Source: Trichopria drosophilae
Taxonomy: Eukaryota > Arthropoda > Insecta > Hymenoptera > Diapriidae
Length of the DNA: 64,000 bases
Reading direction: 5' to 3'
NCBI GenBank assembly: GCA_030407085.1
Contig: JAQOWT010000019.1
Coordinates: 1 to 64,000 of the forward strand
Notes under the pieces: model-generated
The model's database searches: none
What the model was told of the DNA's origin: nothing
Seen by the model: the letters and a program-made list of their open reading frames with translations, nothing else
Shown here: positions 29,601 through 45,736 of the stretch, piece by piece
How the letters are laid out: the number at the start of each line of letters is the position of its first letter
How positions within the stretch are numbered: the first letter of the stretch is position 1
Position numbers and translations under genes: made by a program

Positions 29601-32600
29601 CAGTATTGTTTGAAATATCGAAAATATAGTTTTGAAACAATTTGCGACGAAATCATTGTTTAAATAATCATTGTAAAGTCTTTTTAAAGTGAAAACATTG
29701 CATACACTTTAACAGTATTGTTTGAAATATCGAAAATATAGTTTTGAAACAATTTGCGGTCAATCATTGTTTATAACGATTTCTGATAACTTGTGCAAGA
29801 AATTCTTTATAAAGTGAAAATTTTGCATACACTTCAAAAATACTGTTTAAAATACGGAACATATCGTTTTGAAACAATTCGTGACAGAACCATTGTTTAA
29901 ATAATCATTGTTTATAACGATTTCTGTAAAATGCGTATCCTTTGTGCAGAAAATTCTTTAAAAAGGTAACATTTTGCATACACTTTAAACAGCTGTTGGA
30001 AATATCGAAAATATAGTTTAGAAACAATTTGGGACGGAATCATTGTTTAAATAATCATTGTAAAGTCTTTTTAAAGTGAAAATATTGCATACACTTTAAC
30101 ATTATTGTTTGAAATATCGAAAATATAGTTTTGAAACAATTTGCGACGAAATCATTGTTTAAATAATCATTGTAAAGTCTTTTTAAAGTGAAAATATTGC
30201 ATACACTTTAACAGTATTGTTTCAAATATCGAAAATATAGTTTTGAAACAATTTGCGACGAAAACATTGTTTAAATAATCATTGTTTATAACGATTTCTG
30301 ATAAGTTGTGCAAGAAATACTTTATGAAGTGAAAATTTTGCATACACTTTAACAGTTATGTTTGAAATATCGAAAATATAGTTTTGAAACAATTTCCGAC
30401 GAAATCATTGCTTAAATAATCATTGTAAAGTCTTTTTAAAGTGAAAATATTGCATACACTTTAACAGTATTGTTTGAAATATCGAAAATATAGTTTTGAA
30501 ACAATTTGCGGTCAATCATTGTTTATAACGATTTCTGATAACTTGTGCAAGAAATTCTTTATAAAGTGAAAATTTTGCATACACTTCGAAAACACTGTTT
30601 AAAATACGGAACATATCGTTTTGAAACAATTCGTGACATAAATATTGTTAAAATAATCTTTATTTATAACAATTTCTGTAAAATGCGTATACTTTGTGCA
30701 GGAAATTCTTTAAAAAGGTAACATTTTGCATACACTTTAAAAAAACTGTTTGAAATATCGAAAATATAGTTTAGAAACAATTTCGAACGAAAACATTGTT
30801 TAAATAATCATTGTTTATAACGATTTCTGATAAGTTGTGCAAGAAATTCTTTATGAAGTGAAAATTTTGCATACACTTTAACAGTATTGTTTGAAATATC
30901 GAAAATATAGTTTTGAAACAATTTGCGACGAAAACATTGTTTAAATAATCATTGTTTATAACGATTTCTGATAAGTTGTGCAAGAAATTCTTTATGAAGT
31001 GAAAATTTTGCATACACTTTAACAGTATTGTTTGAAATATCGAAAATATAGTTTTGAAACAATTTGCGATCAATCATTGTTTATAACGATTTCTGATAAC
31101 TTGTGCAAGAAATTCTTTATAAAGTGAAAATTTTGCATACACTTTCACAGTATTGTTTCAAATATCTAAAATATAGTTTTGAAACAATTTGCGACGAAAA
31201 CATTGTTTAAATAATCATTGTTTATAACGATTTCTGATAAGTTGTGCAAGAAATTCTTTATGAAGTGAAAATTTTGCATACACTTTAACATTATTGTTTG
31301 AAATATCGAAAATATAGTTTTGAAACAATTTGCGACGAAATCATTGTTTAAATAATCATTGTTTATAACGATTTCTGTAAAATGCGTATCCTTTGTGCAG
31401 GAAATTCTTAAAAAAGGTAACGTTTTGCATACACTTTAAACAGCTGTTGGAAATATCGAAAATATAGTTTAGAAACAATTTGGGACGGAATCATTGTTCT
31501 AATAATCATTGTAAAGTCTTTTTAAAATGAAAATTTTGCATACACTTTAACAGTATTGTTTCAAATATCGAAAATATAGTTTTGAAACAATTTGCGACGA
31601 AATCATTGTTTAAATAATCATTGTTTATAACGATTTCTGTGTAATGCGTATAACTTGTGCAGAAAATTCTTTATAAAGTGAAAATTTTGCATACACTTTA
31701 AAAATATTGTTTGAAATATCGAAAATATAGTTTTGAAACAATTTGCGACGAAATCATTGTTTAAATAATCATTGTTTATAACGATTTCTGTAAAATGCGT
31801 AGCAGGAAAGTCTTTTTAAAGTGAAAATTTTGCATACACTTTAACAGTATTGTTTCAAATATCGAAAATATAGTTTTGAAACAATTTGCGGTCAATCATT
31901 GTTTATAACGATTTCTGATAACTTGTGCAAGAAATTCTTTATGAAGTGAAAATTTTGCATACACTTTAACAATATTGTTTGAAATATCGAAAATATAGTT
32001 TTGAAACAATTTGCGACGAAATCATTGTTTAAATAATCATTGTAAAGTCTTTTTAAAGTGAAAATATTGCATACACCTTAACAGTATTGTTTGAAATATC
32101 GAAAATATAGTTTTGAAACAATTTGCGACGAAAACATTGTTTAAATAATCATTGTTTATAACGATTTCTGATAAGTTGTGCAAGAAATTCTTTATGAAGT
32201 GAAAATTCTGCATACACATTAACAGTATTGTTTGAAATATCGAAAATATAGTTTTGAAACAATTTGCGACGAAATCATTGTTTAAATAATCATTGTAAAG
32301 TCTTTTTAAAGAGAAAATATTGCATATACTTTAACAGTATTGTTTGAAATATCGAAAATATCGTTTTGAAACAATTTGCGGTCAATCACTGTTTATAACG
32401 ATTTCTGATAACTTGTGCAAGAAATTCTTTATAAAGTGAAAATTTTGCATACACTTCAAAAATACTGTTTAAAATACGAAACATATCGTTTTGAAACAAT
32501 TCGTGAAAGAACCATTGTTTAAATAATCATTGTTTATAAGGATTTCTGTAAAATGCGTATACTTTGTGCAGGAAATTCTTTAAAAAGGTAACATTTTGCA

Positions 32601-35600
32601 TACACTTTAAAAAAACTGTTTGAAATAAGGAAAATATCATTTTGAAACAATTCGCGACGGAATCATTGCATAAATAATCATTGTTTATAATGACTTCTTA
32701 TAACTTGTGCAGGAAAGTCTTTTTAAAGTGAAAATATTGCATACACTTTAACAGTATTGTTTCAAGTATCGAAAATATAGTTTTGAAACAATTTGCGACG
32801 AAATCATTGTTTAAATAATCATTGTAAAGTCTTTTTAAAGTGAAAATATTGCATACACTTTAACAGTATTGTTTCAAATATCGAAAATATAGTTTTGAAA
32901 CAATTTGCGACGAAAACATTGTTTAAATAGTCATTGTTTATAACGATTTCTGATAAGTTGTGCAAGAATTTCTTGATGAAGTAAAAATTTTGCATACACT
33001 TTAACAGTTATGTTTGAAATATCGAAAATATAGTTTTGAAACAATTTGCGACGAAATTATTGTTTACATAATCATTGCAAAGTCTTTTTAAAGTGAAAAT
33101 ATTGCACACACTTTAACAGTATTGTTTGAAATATCGAAAATATAGTTTTGAAACAATTTGCGGTCAATCATTGTTTATAACGATTTCTGATAACTTGTGC
33201 AAGAAATTCTTTATAAAGTGAAAATTTTGCATACACTTCGAAAACACTGTTTAAAATACGGAACATATCGTTTTGAAACAATTCGTGACAGAACCATTGT
33301 TTAAATAATCATTGTTTATAACGATTTCTGTAAAAAGCGTATACTTTGTGCAGGAAATTCTTTAAAAAAGGAACATTTTGCATACACTTTAACAGTATTG
33401 TTTGAAATATCGAAAATATAGTTTTGAAACAATTCGTGACGGAATCATTGCATAAATAATCGTTGTTTATAACGATTGTTGTAAAATGCGTATAACTTAT
33501 GCAGGAAATTCTTGAAAAATGTAACATTTTGCATACACTTTAAACAGATGTTGGAAATATCGAAAATATAGGTTAGAAACAATTTGGGACGGAATCATTG
33601 TTTAAATAATCATTGTTTATAACGATTTCTGATAACTTGTGCAAGAAATTCTTTATAAAGTGAAAATTTTGCATACACTTCAAAAATACTGTTTGAAATA
33701 TCGAAAATATAGTTTAGAAACAATTTGGAACGAAAACATTGTTTAAATAATCATTGTAAAGTCTTTTTAAAGTGAAAATATTGCATACACTTTAACAGTA
33801 TTGTTTGAAATATCGAAAATATAGTTTTGAAACAATTTGCGACGAAAACATTATTTAAATAATCATTGTTTATAACGATTTCTGATAAGTTGTGCAAGAA
33901 ATTATTTATGAAGTGAAAATTTTGCATACACTTTAACAGTATTGTTTGAAATATCGAAAATATAGTTTTGAAACAATTTGCGACGAAATCATTGTTTAAA
34001 TAATCATTGTAAAGTCTTTATAAAGTGAAAATTTTGCATACACTTCAAAAATACTGTTTAAAATACGGAACATATCGTTTTGAAACAATTCGTGACAGAA
34101 CCATTGTTTAAATAATCATTGTTTATAACGATTTCTGTAAAATGCGTATCCTTTGTGCAGGAAATTCTTTAAAAAGGTAACATTTTGCATACACTTTAAA
34201 CAGCTGTTGGAAATATCGAAAATATAGTTTAGAAACAATTTGGGACGGAATCATTGTTTAAATAATCATTGTAAAGTCTTTTTAAAGTGAAAATATTGCA
34301 TACACTTTAACAGTATTGTTTCAAATATCGAAAATATAGTTTTGAAACAATTTGCGACGAAATCATTGTTTAAATAATCATTGTAAAGTCTTTTTAAAGT
34401 GAAAATATTGCATACACTTTAACAGTATTGTTTGAAATATCGAAAATATAGTTTTGAAACAATTTGCGACGAAAACATTGTTTAAATAATCATTGTTTAT
34501 AACGATTTCTGATAAGTTGTGCAAGAAATTCTTTATGAAGTGAAAATTTTGCATACACTTTAACAGTATTGTTTGAAATATCGAAAATATAGTTTTGAAA
34601 CAATTTGCGACGAAATCATTGTTTAAATAATCATTGTAAAGTCTTTTTAAAGTGAAAATATTGCATACACTTTAACAGTATTGTTTGAAATATCGAAAAT
34701 ATAGTTTTGAAACAATTTGCGACGAAAACATTGTTTAAATAATCATTGTTTATAACGATTTCTGATAAGTTGTGCAAGAAATTCTTTATGAAGTGAAAAT
34801 TTTGCATACACTTTAACAGTATTGTTTGAAATATCGAAAATATAGTTTTGAAACAATTTGCGACGAAATCATTGTTTAAATAATCATTGTAAAGTCTTTA
34901 TAAAGTGAACATTTTGCATACACTTCAAAAATACTGTGTAAAATACGGAACATATCGTTTTGAAACAATTCGTGACAGAACCATTGTTTAAATAATCATT
35001 GTTTATAACGATTTCTGTAAAATGCGTATCCTTTGTGCAGGAAATTCTTTAAAAAGGTAACATTTTGCATACACTTTAAACAGCTGTTGGAAATATCGAA
35101 AATATAGTTTAGAAACAATTTGGGACGGAATCATTGTTTAAATAATCATTGTAAAGTCTTTTTAAAGTGAAAATATTGCATACACTTTAACAGTATTGTT
35201 TCAAATATCGAAAATATAGTTTTGAAACAATTTGCGACGAAAACATTGTTTAAATAATCATTGTTTATAACGATTTCTGATAAGTTGTGCAAGAAATTCT
35301 TTATGAAGTGAAAATTTTGCATACACTTTAACATTATTGTTTGAAATATCGAAAATATAGTTTTGAAACAATTTGCGAAGAAATCATTGTTTAAATAATC
35401 ATTGTAAAGTCTTTTTAAAGTGAAAATATTGCATACTCTTTAACAGTATTGTTTGAAATATCGAAAATATAGTTTTGAAACAATTTGCGGTCAATCATTG
35501 TTTATAACGATTTCTGATAACTTGTGCAAGAAATTCTTTATAAAGTGAAAATTTTGCATACACTTCGAAAACACTGTTTGAAATAAGGAAAATATCATTT

Positions 35601-38600
35601 TGAAACAATTCGTGACAGAACCATTGTTTAAATAATCATTGTTTATAACGATTCCTGTAAAATGCGTATACTTTGTGCGGGAAATTCTTTAAAAAGGTAA
35701 CATTTTGCATACACTTTAAAAAAACTGTTTGAAATAAAGAAAATATCATTTTGAAACAATTCGCGACGGAATCATTGCATAAATAATCATTGTTTATAAC
35801 GATTTCTGATAAGTTGTGCAAGAAATTCTTTATGAAATGAAAATTTTGCAAACACTTTAACAGTATTGTTTGAAATATCGAAAATATAGTTTTGAAACAA
35901 TTGCGACGAAATCATTGTTTAAATAATCATTGTAAAGTCTTCTTAAAGTGAAAATATTGAATACACTTTAACAGTATTGTTTGAAATATCGAAAATATAG
36001 TTTTGAAACAATTTGCGGTCAATCATTGTTTATAACGATTTCTGATAACTTGTGCAAGAAATTCTTTATAAAGTGAAAATTTTGCATACACTTCAAAAAC
36101 ACTGTTTAAAATACGAAACATATCGTTTTGAAACAATTCGTGACAGAACCATTGTTTAAATAATCATTGTTTATAACGATTTCTGTAAAATGCGTATACT
36201 TTGTGCAGGAAATTCTTTAAAAAGGTAACATTTTGCATACACTTTAAAAAAACTGTTTGAAATATCGAAAATATAGTTTAGAAACAATTCGTGACATAAA
36301 TATTGTTTAAATAATCATTGTTTATAATGACTTCTTATCACTTGTGCAGGAAAGTCTTTTTAATGTGAAAATATTGCATACACTTTAACAGTATTGTTTC
36401 AAATATCGAAAATATAGTTTTGAAACAATTTGCGACGAAAACATTGTTTAAATAATCATTGTTTATAACGATTTCTGATAAGTTGTGCAAGAAATTCTTT
36501 ATAAAGTGAAAATTTTGCATACACTTCGAAAACACTGTTTAAAATACGGAACATATCGTTTTGAAACAATTCGTGACAGAACCATTGTTTAAATAATCAT
36601 TGTTTATAACGATTTCTGTAAAAAGCGTATAACTTATGCAGGAAATTCTTGAAAAATGTAACATTTTGCATACACCTTAGACAGATGTTTGAAATATCGA
36701 AAATATAGTTTTGAAACAATTTGAGACGAAAACATTGTTTAAATAATCATTGTTTATAACGATTTCTGATAACTTGTGCAAGAAATTCTTTATAAAGTGA
36801 AAATTTTGCATACACTTCGAAAATACTGTTTGAAATACGGAACAGATCGTTTTGAAACAATTCGTGACATAAATATTGTTTAAATAATCATTGTTTATAA
36901 TGACTTCTTTTAACTTGTGCAGGAAAGTCTTTTTAATGTGAAAATATTGCATACACTTTAACAGTATTGTTTCAAATATCGAAAATATAGTTTTGAAACA
37001 ATTTGGAACGAAAACATTGTTTAAATAATCATTGTTTATAATGACTTCTTATAAACTGTGCAGGAAAGTCTTTTTAAAGTAAAAATATTGCATACCCTTT
37101 CACAGTATTGTTTCAAATATCTAAAATATAGTTTTGAAACAATTTGGGACGGAATCATTGTTCTAATAATCATTGTAAAGTCTTTTTAAAATGAAAATTT
37201 TGCATACACTTTAACAGTATTGTTTGTAATATCGAAAATATAGTTTTGAAACAATTTGCGACGAAAACATTGTTTACCTAATCATTGTTTATAACGATTT
37301 CTGATAAGTTGTGCAAGAAATTCTTTATGAAGTGAAAATTTTGCATACACTTTAACAGTAGTGTTTGAAATATCGAAAATATAGTTTTGAAACAATTTGC
37401 GACGAAATCATTGTTTAAATAATCATTGTAAAGTCTTTTTAAAGTGAAAATATTGCATACACCTTAACAGTATTGTTTGAAATATCGAAAATATCGTTTT
37501 GAAACAATTTGCGGTCAATCACTGTTTATAACGATTTCTGATAACTTGTGCAAGAAATTCTTTATAAAGTGAAAATTTTGCATACACTTCAAAAATACTG
37601 TTTAAAATACGAAACATATCGTTTTGAAACAATTCGTGAAAGAACCATTGTTTAAATAATCATTGTTTATAAGGATTTCTGTAAAATGCGTATACTTTGT
37701 GCAGGAAATTCTTTAAGAAGGTAACATTTTGCATACACTTTAAAAAAACTATTTGAAATATCGAAAATATAGTTTAGAAACAATTTGGAACGGAAACATT
37801 ATTTAAATAATCATTGTAAAGTCTTTTTAAAGTGAAAATATTGCATACACTTTAACAGTATTGTTTCAAATATCGAAAATATAGTTTTGAAACAATTTGC
37901 GACGAAAACATTGTTTAAATAATCATTGTTTATAACGATTTCTGATAAGTTGTGCAAGAAATTCTTTATGAAGTGAAAATTTTGCATACACTTTAACAGT
38001 ATTGTTTGAAATATCGAAAATATAGTTTTGAAACAATTGCGACGAAATCATTGTTTAAATAATCATTGTAAAGTCTTTTTAAAGTGAAATTATTGCATAC
38101 ACTTTAACAGTATTGTTTGAAATATCGAAAATATAGTTTTGAAACAATTTGCGGTCAATCATTGTTTATAACGATTTCTGATAACTTGTGCAAGAAATTC
38201 TTTATAAAGTGAAAATTTTGCATACACTTCAAAAACACTGTTTAAAATACGGAACATATCGTTTTGAAACAATTCGTGACAGAACCATTGTTTAAATAAT
38301 CATTGTTTATAACGATTTCTGTAAAATGCGTATACTTTGTGCAGGAAATTCTTTAAAAAGGTAACATTTTGCATACACTTTAAAAAAACTGTTTGAAATA
38401 AGGAAAATATCATTTTGAAACAATTCGCGACGGAATCATTGCATAAATAATCATTGTTTATAACGATTGTTGTAAAATGCGTATAACTTATGCAGGAAAT
38501 TCTTGAAAAATGTAACATTTTGCATACACTTTAAACAGATGTTGGAAATATCGAAAATATAGGTTAGAAACAATTTGGGACGGAATCATTGTTTAAATAA

Positions 38601-41600
38601 TCATTGTTTATAACGATTTCTGATAACTTGTGCAAGAAATTCTTTATAAAGTGAAAATTTTGCATACACTTCAAAAATACTGTTTGAAATACGGAACAGA
38701 TCGTTTTGAAACAATTCGTGACATAAATATTGTTTAAATAATCATTATTTATAACAATTTCTGATAAGTTGTGCAAGAAATTCTTTATGAAGTGAAAATT
38801 TTGCATACAATTTAACAGTTATGTTTGAAATATCGAAAATATAGTTTTGAAACAATTTGCGACGAAATCATTGTTTACGTAATCATTGTAAAGTCTTTTT
38901 AAAGTGAAAATATTGCATACACTTTAACAGTATTGTTTCAAATATCGAAAATATAGTTTTGAAACAATTTGCGACGAAAACATTGTTTAAATAATCATTG
39001 TTTATAACGATTTCTGATAAGTTGTGCAAGAAATTCTTTATGAAGTGAAAATTTTGCATACACTTTAACAGTATTGTTTGAAATATCGAAAATATAGTTT
39101 TGAAACAATTTGCGACGAAATCATTGTTTAAATAATCATTGTAAAGTCTTTATAAAGTGAAAATTTTGCATACACTTCAAAAATACTGTTTAAAATACGG
39201 AACATATCGTTTTGAAACAATTCGTGACAGAACCATTGTTTAAATAATCATTGTTTATAACGATTTCTGTAAAATGCGTATCCTTTGTGCAGGAAATTCT
39301 TTAAAAAGGTAACATTTTGCATACACTTTAAACAGCTGTTGGAAATATCGAAAATATAGTTTAGAAACAATTTGGGACGGAATCATTGTTTAAATAATCA
39401 TTGTTTATAATGACTTCTTATAACTTGTGCAGGAAAGTCTTTTTAAAGTGAAAATATTGCATACACTTTAACAGTATTGTTTCAAATATCGAAAATATAG
39501 TTTTGAAACAATTTGCGACGAAATCATTGTTTAAATAATCATTGTAAAGTCTTTTTAAAGTGAAAATATTGCATACACTTTAACAGTATTGTTTGAAATA
39601 TCGAAAATATAGTTTTGAAACAATTTGCGACGAAAACATTGTTTAAATAATCATTGTTTATAACGATTTCTGATAAGTTGTGCAAGAAATTCTTTATGAA
39701 GTGAAAATTTTGCATACACTTTAACAGTATTGTTTGAAATATCGAAAATATAGTTTTGAAACAATTTGCGACGAAATCATTGTTTAAATAATCATTGTAA
39801 AGTCTTTTTAAAGTGAAAATATTGCATACACTTTAACAGTATTGTTTGAAATATCGAAAATATAGTTTTGAAACAATTTGCGACGAAAACATTGTTTAAA
39901 TAATCATTGTTTATAACGATTTCTGATAAGTTGTGCAAGAAATTCTTTATGAAGTGAAAATTTTGCATACACTTTAACAGTATTGTTTGAAATATCGAAA
40001 ATATAGTTTTGAAACAATTTGCGACGAAATCATTGTTTAAATAATCATTGTAAAGTCTTTATAAAGTGAAAATTTTGCATACACTTCAAAAATACTGTTT
40101 AAAATACGGAACATATCGTTTTGAAACAATTCGTGACAGAACCATTGTTTAAATAATCATTGTTTATAACGATTTCTGTAAAATGCGTATCCTTTGTGCA
40201 GGAAATTCTTTAAAAAGGTAACATTTTGCATACACTTTAAACAGCTGTTGGAAATATCGAAAATATAGTTTAGAAACAATTTGGGACGGAATCATTGTTT
40301 AAATAATCATTGTAAAGTCTTTTTAAAGTGAAAATATTGCATACACTTTAACAGTATTGTTTCAAATATCGAAAATATAGTTTTGAAACAATTTGCGACG
40401 AAAACATTGTTTAAATAATCATTGTTTATAACGATTTCTGATAATTTGTGCAAGAACTTCTTTATGAAGTGAAAATTTTGCATACACTTTAACAGTTGTT
40501 TGAAATATCGAAAATATAGTTTTGAAACAATTTGCGACGAAATCATTGTTTACATAATCATTGTAAAGTCTTTTTAAAGTGAAAATATTGCATACACTTT
40601 AACAGTATTGTTTCAAATATCGAAAATATAGTTTTGAAACAATTTGCGGTCAATCATTGTTTATAACGATTTCTGATAACTTGTGCAAGAAATTCTTTAT
40701 AAAGTGAAAATTTTGCATACACTTCAAAAACACTGTTTAAAATACGGAACATATCGTTTTGAAACAATTCGTGACAGAACCATTGTTTAAATAATCATTG
40801 TTTATAACGATTTCTGTAAAATGCGTATACTTTGTGCAGGAAATTCTTTAAAAAGGTAACATTTTGCATACACTTTAAAAAAACTGTTTGAAATATCGAA
40901 AATATAGTTTAGAAACAATTTGGAACGAAAACGTTGTTTAAATAATCATTGTTTATAATGACTTCTTATAACTTGTGCAGGAAAGTCTTTTTAAAGTGAA
41001 AATTTTGCATACACTTTAACAGTATTGTTTGAAATATCGAAAATATAGTTTTGAAACAATTTGCGACGAAATCATTGTTTAAATAATCATTGTTTATAAC
41101 GATTTCTGTAAATAATTTGTGCAAGAAATTCTTTAAAAAGGTAAAATTTTGCATACACTTTAAAAAAACTGTTTGAAATATCGAAAATATAGTTTTGAAA
41201 CAATTCGCGACGGAATCATTGTTTAAAAAATCATTGTTTATAACGATTTCTTATAATTTGTGCAAAAAATTCTTTATGAAGTGAAAATATTGCATACACT
41301 TTAACAGTATTGTTTGAAATATCGAAAATATAGTTTTGAAACAATTTGCGACGAAAACATTGTTTAAATAATCATTGTTTATAACGATTTCTGATAACTT
41401 GTGCAAGAAATTCTTTATAAAGTGAAAATTTTGCATACACTTCGAAAATACTGTTTGAAATACGGAACAGATCGTTTTGAAACAATTCGTGACATAAATA
41501 TTGTTTAAATAATCATTGTTTATAACGATTTCTGTAAAATGCGTATACTTTGTGCAGGAAATTCTTTAAAAAGGTAACATTTTGCATACACTTTAAAAAA

Positions 41601-44172
41601 ACTGTTTGAAATATCGAAAATATAGTTTAGAAACAATTTGGAACGAAAACATTGTTTAAATAATCATTGTTTATAATGACTTCTTATAACTTGTGCAGGA
41701 AAGTCTTTTTAAAGTGAAAATATTGCATACACTTTCACAGTATTGTTTCAAATATCGAAAATATAGTTTTGAAACAATTTGCGACGAAATCATTGTTTAA
41801 ATAATCATTGTAAAGTCTTTTTAAAGTGAAAATATTGCATACACTTTAACAGTATTGTTTGAAATATCGAAAATATAGTTTTGAAACAATTTGCGACGAA
41901 AACATTGTTTAAATAATCATTGTTTATAACGATTTCTGATAAGTTGTGCAAGAAATTCTTTATGAAGTGAAAATTTTGCATACACTTTAACAGTATTGTT
42001 TGAAATATCGAAAATATAGTTTTGAAACAATTTGCGACGAAATCATTGTTTAAATAATCATTGTAAAGTCTTTTTAAAGTGAAAATATTGCATACACTTT
42101 AGCAGTATTGTTTGAAATATCGAAAATATAGTTTTGAAACAATTTGCGGTCAATCATTGTTTATAACGATTTCTGATAACTTGTGCAAGAAATTCTTTAT
42201 AAAGTGAAAATTTTGCATACACTTCAAAAATACTGTTTAAAATACGGAACATATCGTTTTGAAACAATTCGTGACAGAACCATTGTTTAAATAATCATTG
42301 TTTATAACGATTTCTGTAAAATGCGTATCCTTTGTGCAGAAAATTCTTTAAAAAGGTAACATTTTGCATACACTTTAAACAGCTGTTGGAAATATCGAAA
42401 ATATAGTTTAGAAACAATTGGGGCGGAACCAATGTTTAAATAATCATTGTTTATAACGATTTCTGATAACTTGTGCAAGAAATTCTTTATGAAGTGAAAA
42501 TTTTGCATACACTTTAACAGTATTTTTTGAAATATCGAAAATATAGTTTTGAAATAATTTGCGACGAAATCATTGTTTAAATAATCGTTGTAAAGTCTTT
42601 ATAAAGTGAAAATATTGCATACACTTTAACAGTATTGTTTCAAATATCGAAAATATAGTTTTGAAACAATTTGCGACGAAAACATTGTTTAAATAATCAT
42701 TGTTTATAACGATTTCTGATAAGTTGTGCAAGAAATTCTTTATGAAGTGAAAATTTTGCATACACTTTAACAGTATTGTTTGAAATATCGAAAATATAGT
42801 TTTGAAACAATTTGCGACGAAATCATTGTTTAAATAATCATTGTAAAGTCTTTTTAAAGTGAAAATATTGCATACACTTTAACAGTATTGTTTGAAATAT
42901 CGAAAATATAGTTTTAAAACAATTTGCGGTCAATCATTGTTTATAACGATTTCTGATAACTTGTGCAAGAAATTCTTTATAAAGTGAAAATTTTGTATAC
43001 ACTTCGAAAACACTGTTTAAAATACGGAACATATCGTTTTGAAACAATTCGTGACAGAACCATTGTTTAAATAATCATTGTTTAAAACGATTTCTGTAAA
43101 ATGCGTATACTTTGTGCAGGAAATTCTTTAAAAAGGTAACATTTTGCATACACTTTAAAAAAACTGTTTGAAATATCGAAAATATAGTTTAGAAACAATT
43201 TGGAACGAAAACATTGTTTAAATAATCATTGTTTATAATGACTTCTTATAACTTGTGCAGGAAAGTCTTTTTAAAGTGAAAATATTGCATACACTTTAAC
43301 AGTATTGTTTGAAATATCGAAAATATAGTTTTGAAACAATTCGTGACAGAACCATTGTTTAAATAATCATTGTTTATAACGATTTCTGTAAAATGCGTAT
43401 CCTTTGTGCAGGAAATTCGTTAAAAATGTAACATTTTGCATACACTTTAAAAAAACTGTTTGAAATAAGGAAAATATCATTTTGAAACAATTGGGACGGA
43501 ATCATTGTTTAAATAATCGTTGTTTATAACGATTGTTGTAAAATGCGTATAACTTATGCAGCAAATTCTTGAAAAATGTAACATTTTGCATACACTTTAA
43601 ACAGATGTTGGAAATATCGAAAATATAGGTTAGAAACAATTTGGGACGGAATCATTGTTTAAAAAATCATTGTTTATAACGATTTCTGATAACTTGTGCA
43701 AGAAATTCTTTATAAAGTGAAAATTTTGCATACACTTCGAAAATACTGTTTGAAATACGGAACAGATCGTTTTGAAACAATTCGTGACATAAATATTCTT
43801 TAAATAATCATTATTTATAATAATTTCTGTAAAATGCGTATACATTGTGCAGGAAATTCTTTAAAAAGGTAACATTTTGCATACACTTTAAAAAAACTGT
43901 TTGAAATATCGAAAATATAGTTTAGAAACAATTTGGAACGAAAACATTGTTTAAATAATCATTGTTTATAATGACTTCTTATAACTTGTGCAGGAAAGTC
44001 TTTTTAAAGTGAAAATATTGCATACACTTTCACAGTATTGTTTCAAATATCGAAAATATAGTTTTGAAACAATTTGCGACGAAATCATTGTTTAAATAAT
44101 CATTGTAAAGTCTTTTTAAAGTGAAAATATTGCATACACTTTAACAGTATTGTTTGAAATATCGAAAATATA

Positions 44173-45736
44173 GTTTTGAAACAATTTGCGACGAAAACAT
44201 TGTTTAAATAATCATTGTTTATAACGATTTCTGATAAGTTGTGCAAGAAATTCTTTATGAAGTGAAAATTTTGCATACACTTTAACAGTATTGTTTGAAA
44301 TATCGAAAATATAGTTTTGAAACAATTTGCGACGAAATCATTGTTTAAATAATCATTGTAAAGTCTTTTTAAAGTGAAAATATTGCATACACTTTAACAG
44401 TATTGTTTGAAATATCGAAAATATAGTTTTGAAACAATTTGCGGTCAATCATTGTTTATAACGATTTCTGATAACTTGTGCAAGAAATTCTTTATAAAGT
44501 GAACATTTTGCATACACTTCAAAAATACTGTTTAAAATACGGAACATATCGTTTTGAAACAATTCGTGACAGAACCATTGTTTAAATAATCATTGTTTAT
44601 AACGATTTCTGTAAAATGCGTATACTTTGTGCAGGAAATTCTTTAAAAAGGTAACATTTTGCATACACTTTAAAAAAACTGTTTGAAATATCGAAAATAT
44701 AGTTTAGAAACAATTTGGAACGAAAACATTGTTTAAATAATCATTGTTTATAATGACTTCTTATAACTTGTGCAGGAAAGTCTTTTTAAAGTGAAAATAT
44801 TGCATACACTTTCACAGTATTGTTTCAAATATCGAAAATATAGTTTTGAAACAATTTGCGACGAAATCATTGTTTAAATAATCATTGTAAAGTCTTTTTA
44901 AAGTGAAAATATTGCATACACTTTAACAGTATTGTTTGAAATATCGAAAATATAGTTTTGAAACAATTTGCGACGAAAACATTGTTTAAATAATCATTGT
45001 TTATAACGATTTCTGATAAGTTGTGCAAGAAATTCTTTATGAAGTGAAAATTTTGCATACACTTTAACAGTATTGTTTGAAATATCGAAAATATAGTTTT
45101 GAAACAATTTGCGACGAAATCATTGTTTAAATAATCATTGTAAAGTCTTTTTAAAGTGAAAATATTGCATACACTTTAACAGTATTGTTTGAAATATCGA
45201 AAATATAGTTTTGAAACAATTTGCGGTCAATCATTGTTTATAACGATTTCTGATAACTTGTGCAAGAAATTCTTTATAAAGTGAAAATTTTGCATACACT
45301 TCAAAAATACTGTTTAAAATACGGAACATATCGTTTTGAAACAATTCGTGACAGAACCATTGTTTAAATAATCATTGTTTATAACAATTTCTGTAAAATG
45401 CGTATACTTTGTGCAGGAAATTCTTTAAAAAGGTAACATTTTGCATACACTTTAAAAAAACTGTTTGAAATATCGAAAATATAGTTTAGAAACAATTTGG
45501 AACGAAAACATTGTTTCAATAATCATTGTTTATAATGACTTCTTATAACTTGTGCAGGAAAGTCTTTTTAAAGTGAAAATATTGCATACACTTTCACAGT
45601 ATTGTTTCAAATATCGAAAATATAGTTTTGAAACAATTTGCGACGAAATCATTGTTTAAATAATCATTGTAAAGTCTTTTTAAAGTGAAAATATTGCATA
45701 CACTTTAGCAGTATTGTTTGAAATATCGAAAATATA
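44173..45736 (+). repeat. 782-bp higher-order repeat near the right end of the left arm
   Basis: Unit starts at 44,173, 44,955 and 45,737 are spaced exactly 782 bp. The GTTTAGAAACAATTTGGAAC monomer recurs at 43,920, 44,702 and 45,484 with the same spacing. The phase and monomer order match the units near 0.6-5 kb, about 40 kb away. Confidence 0.9.
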
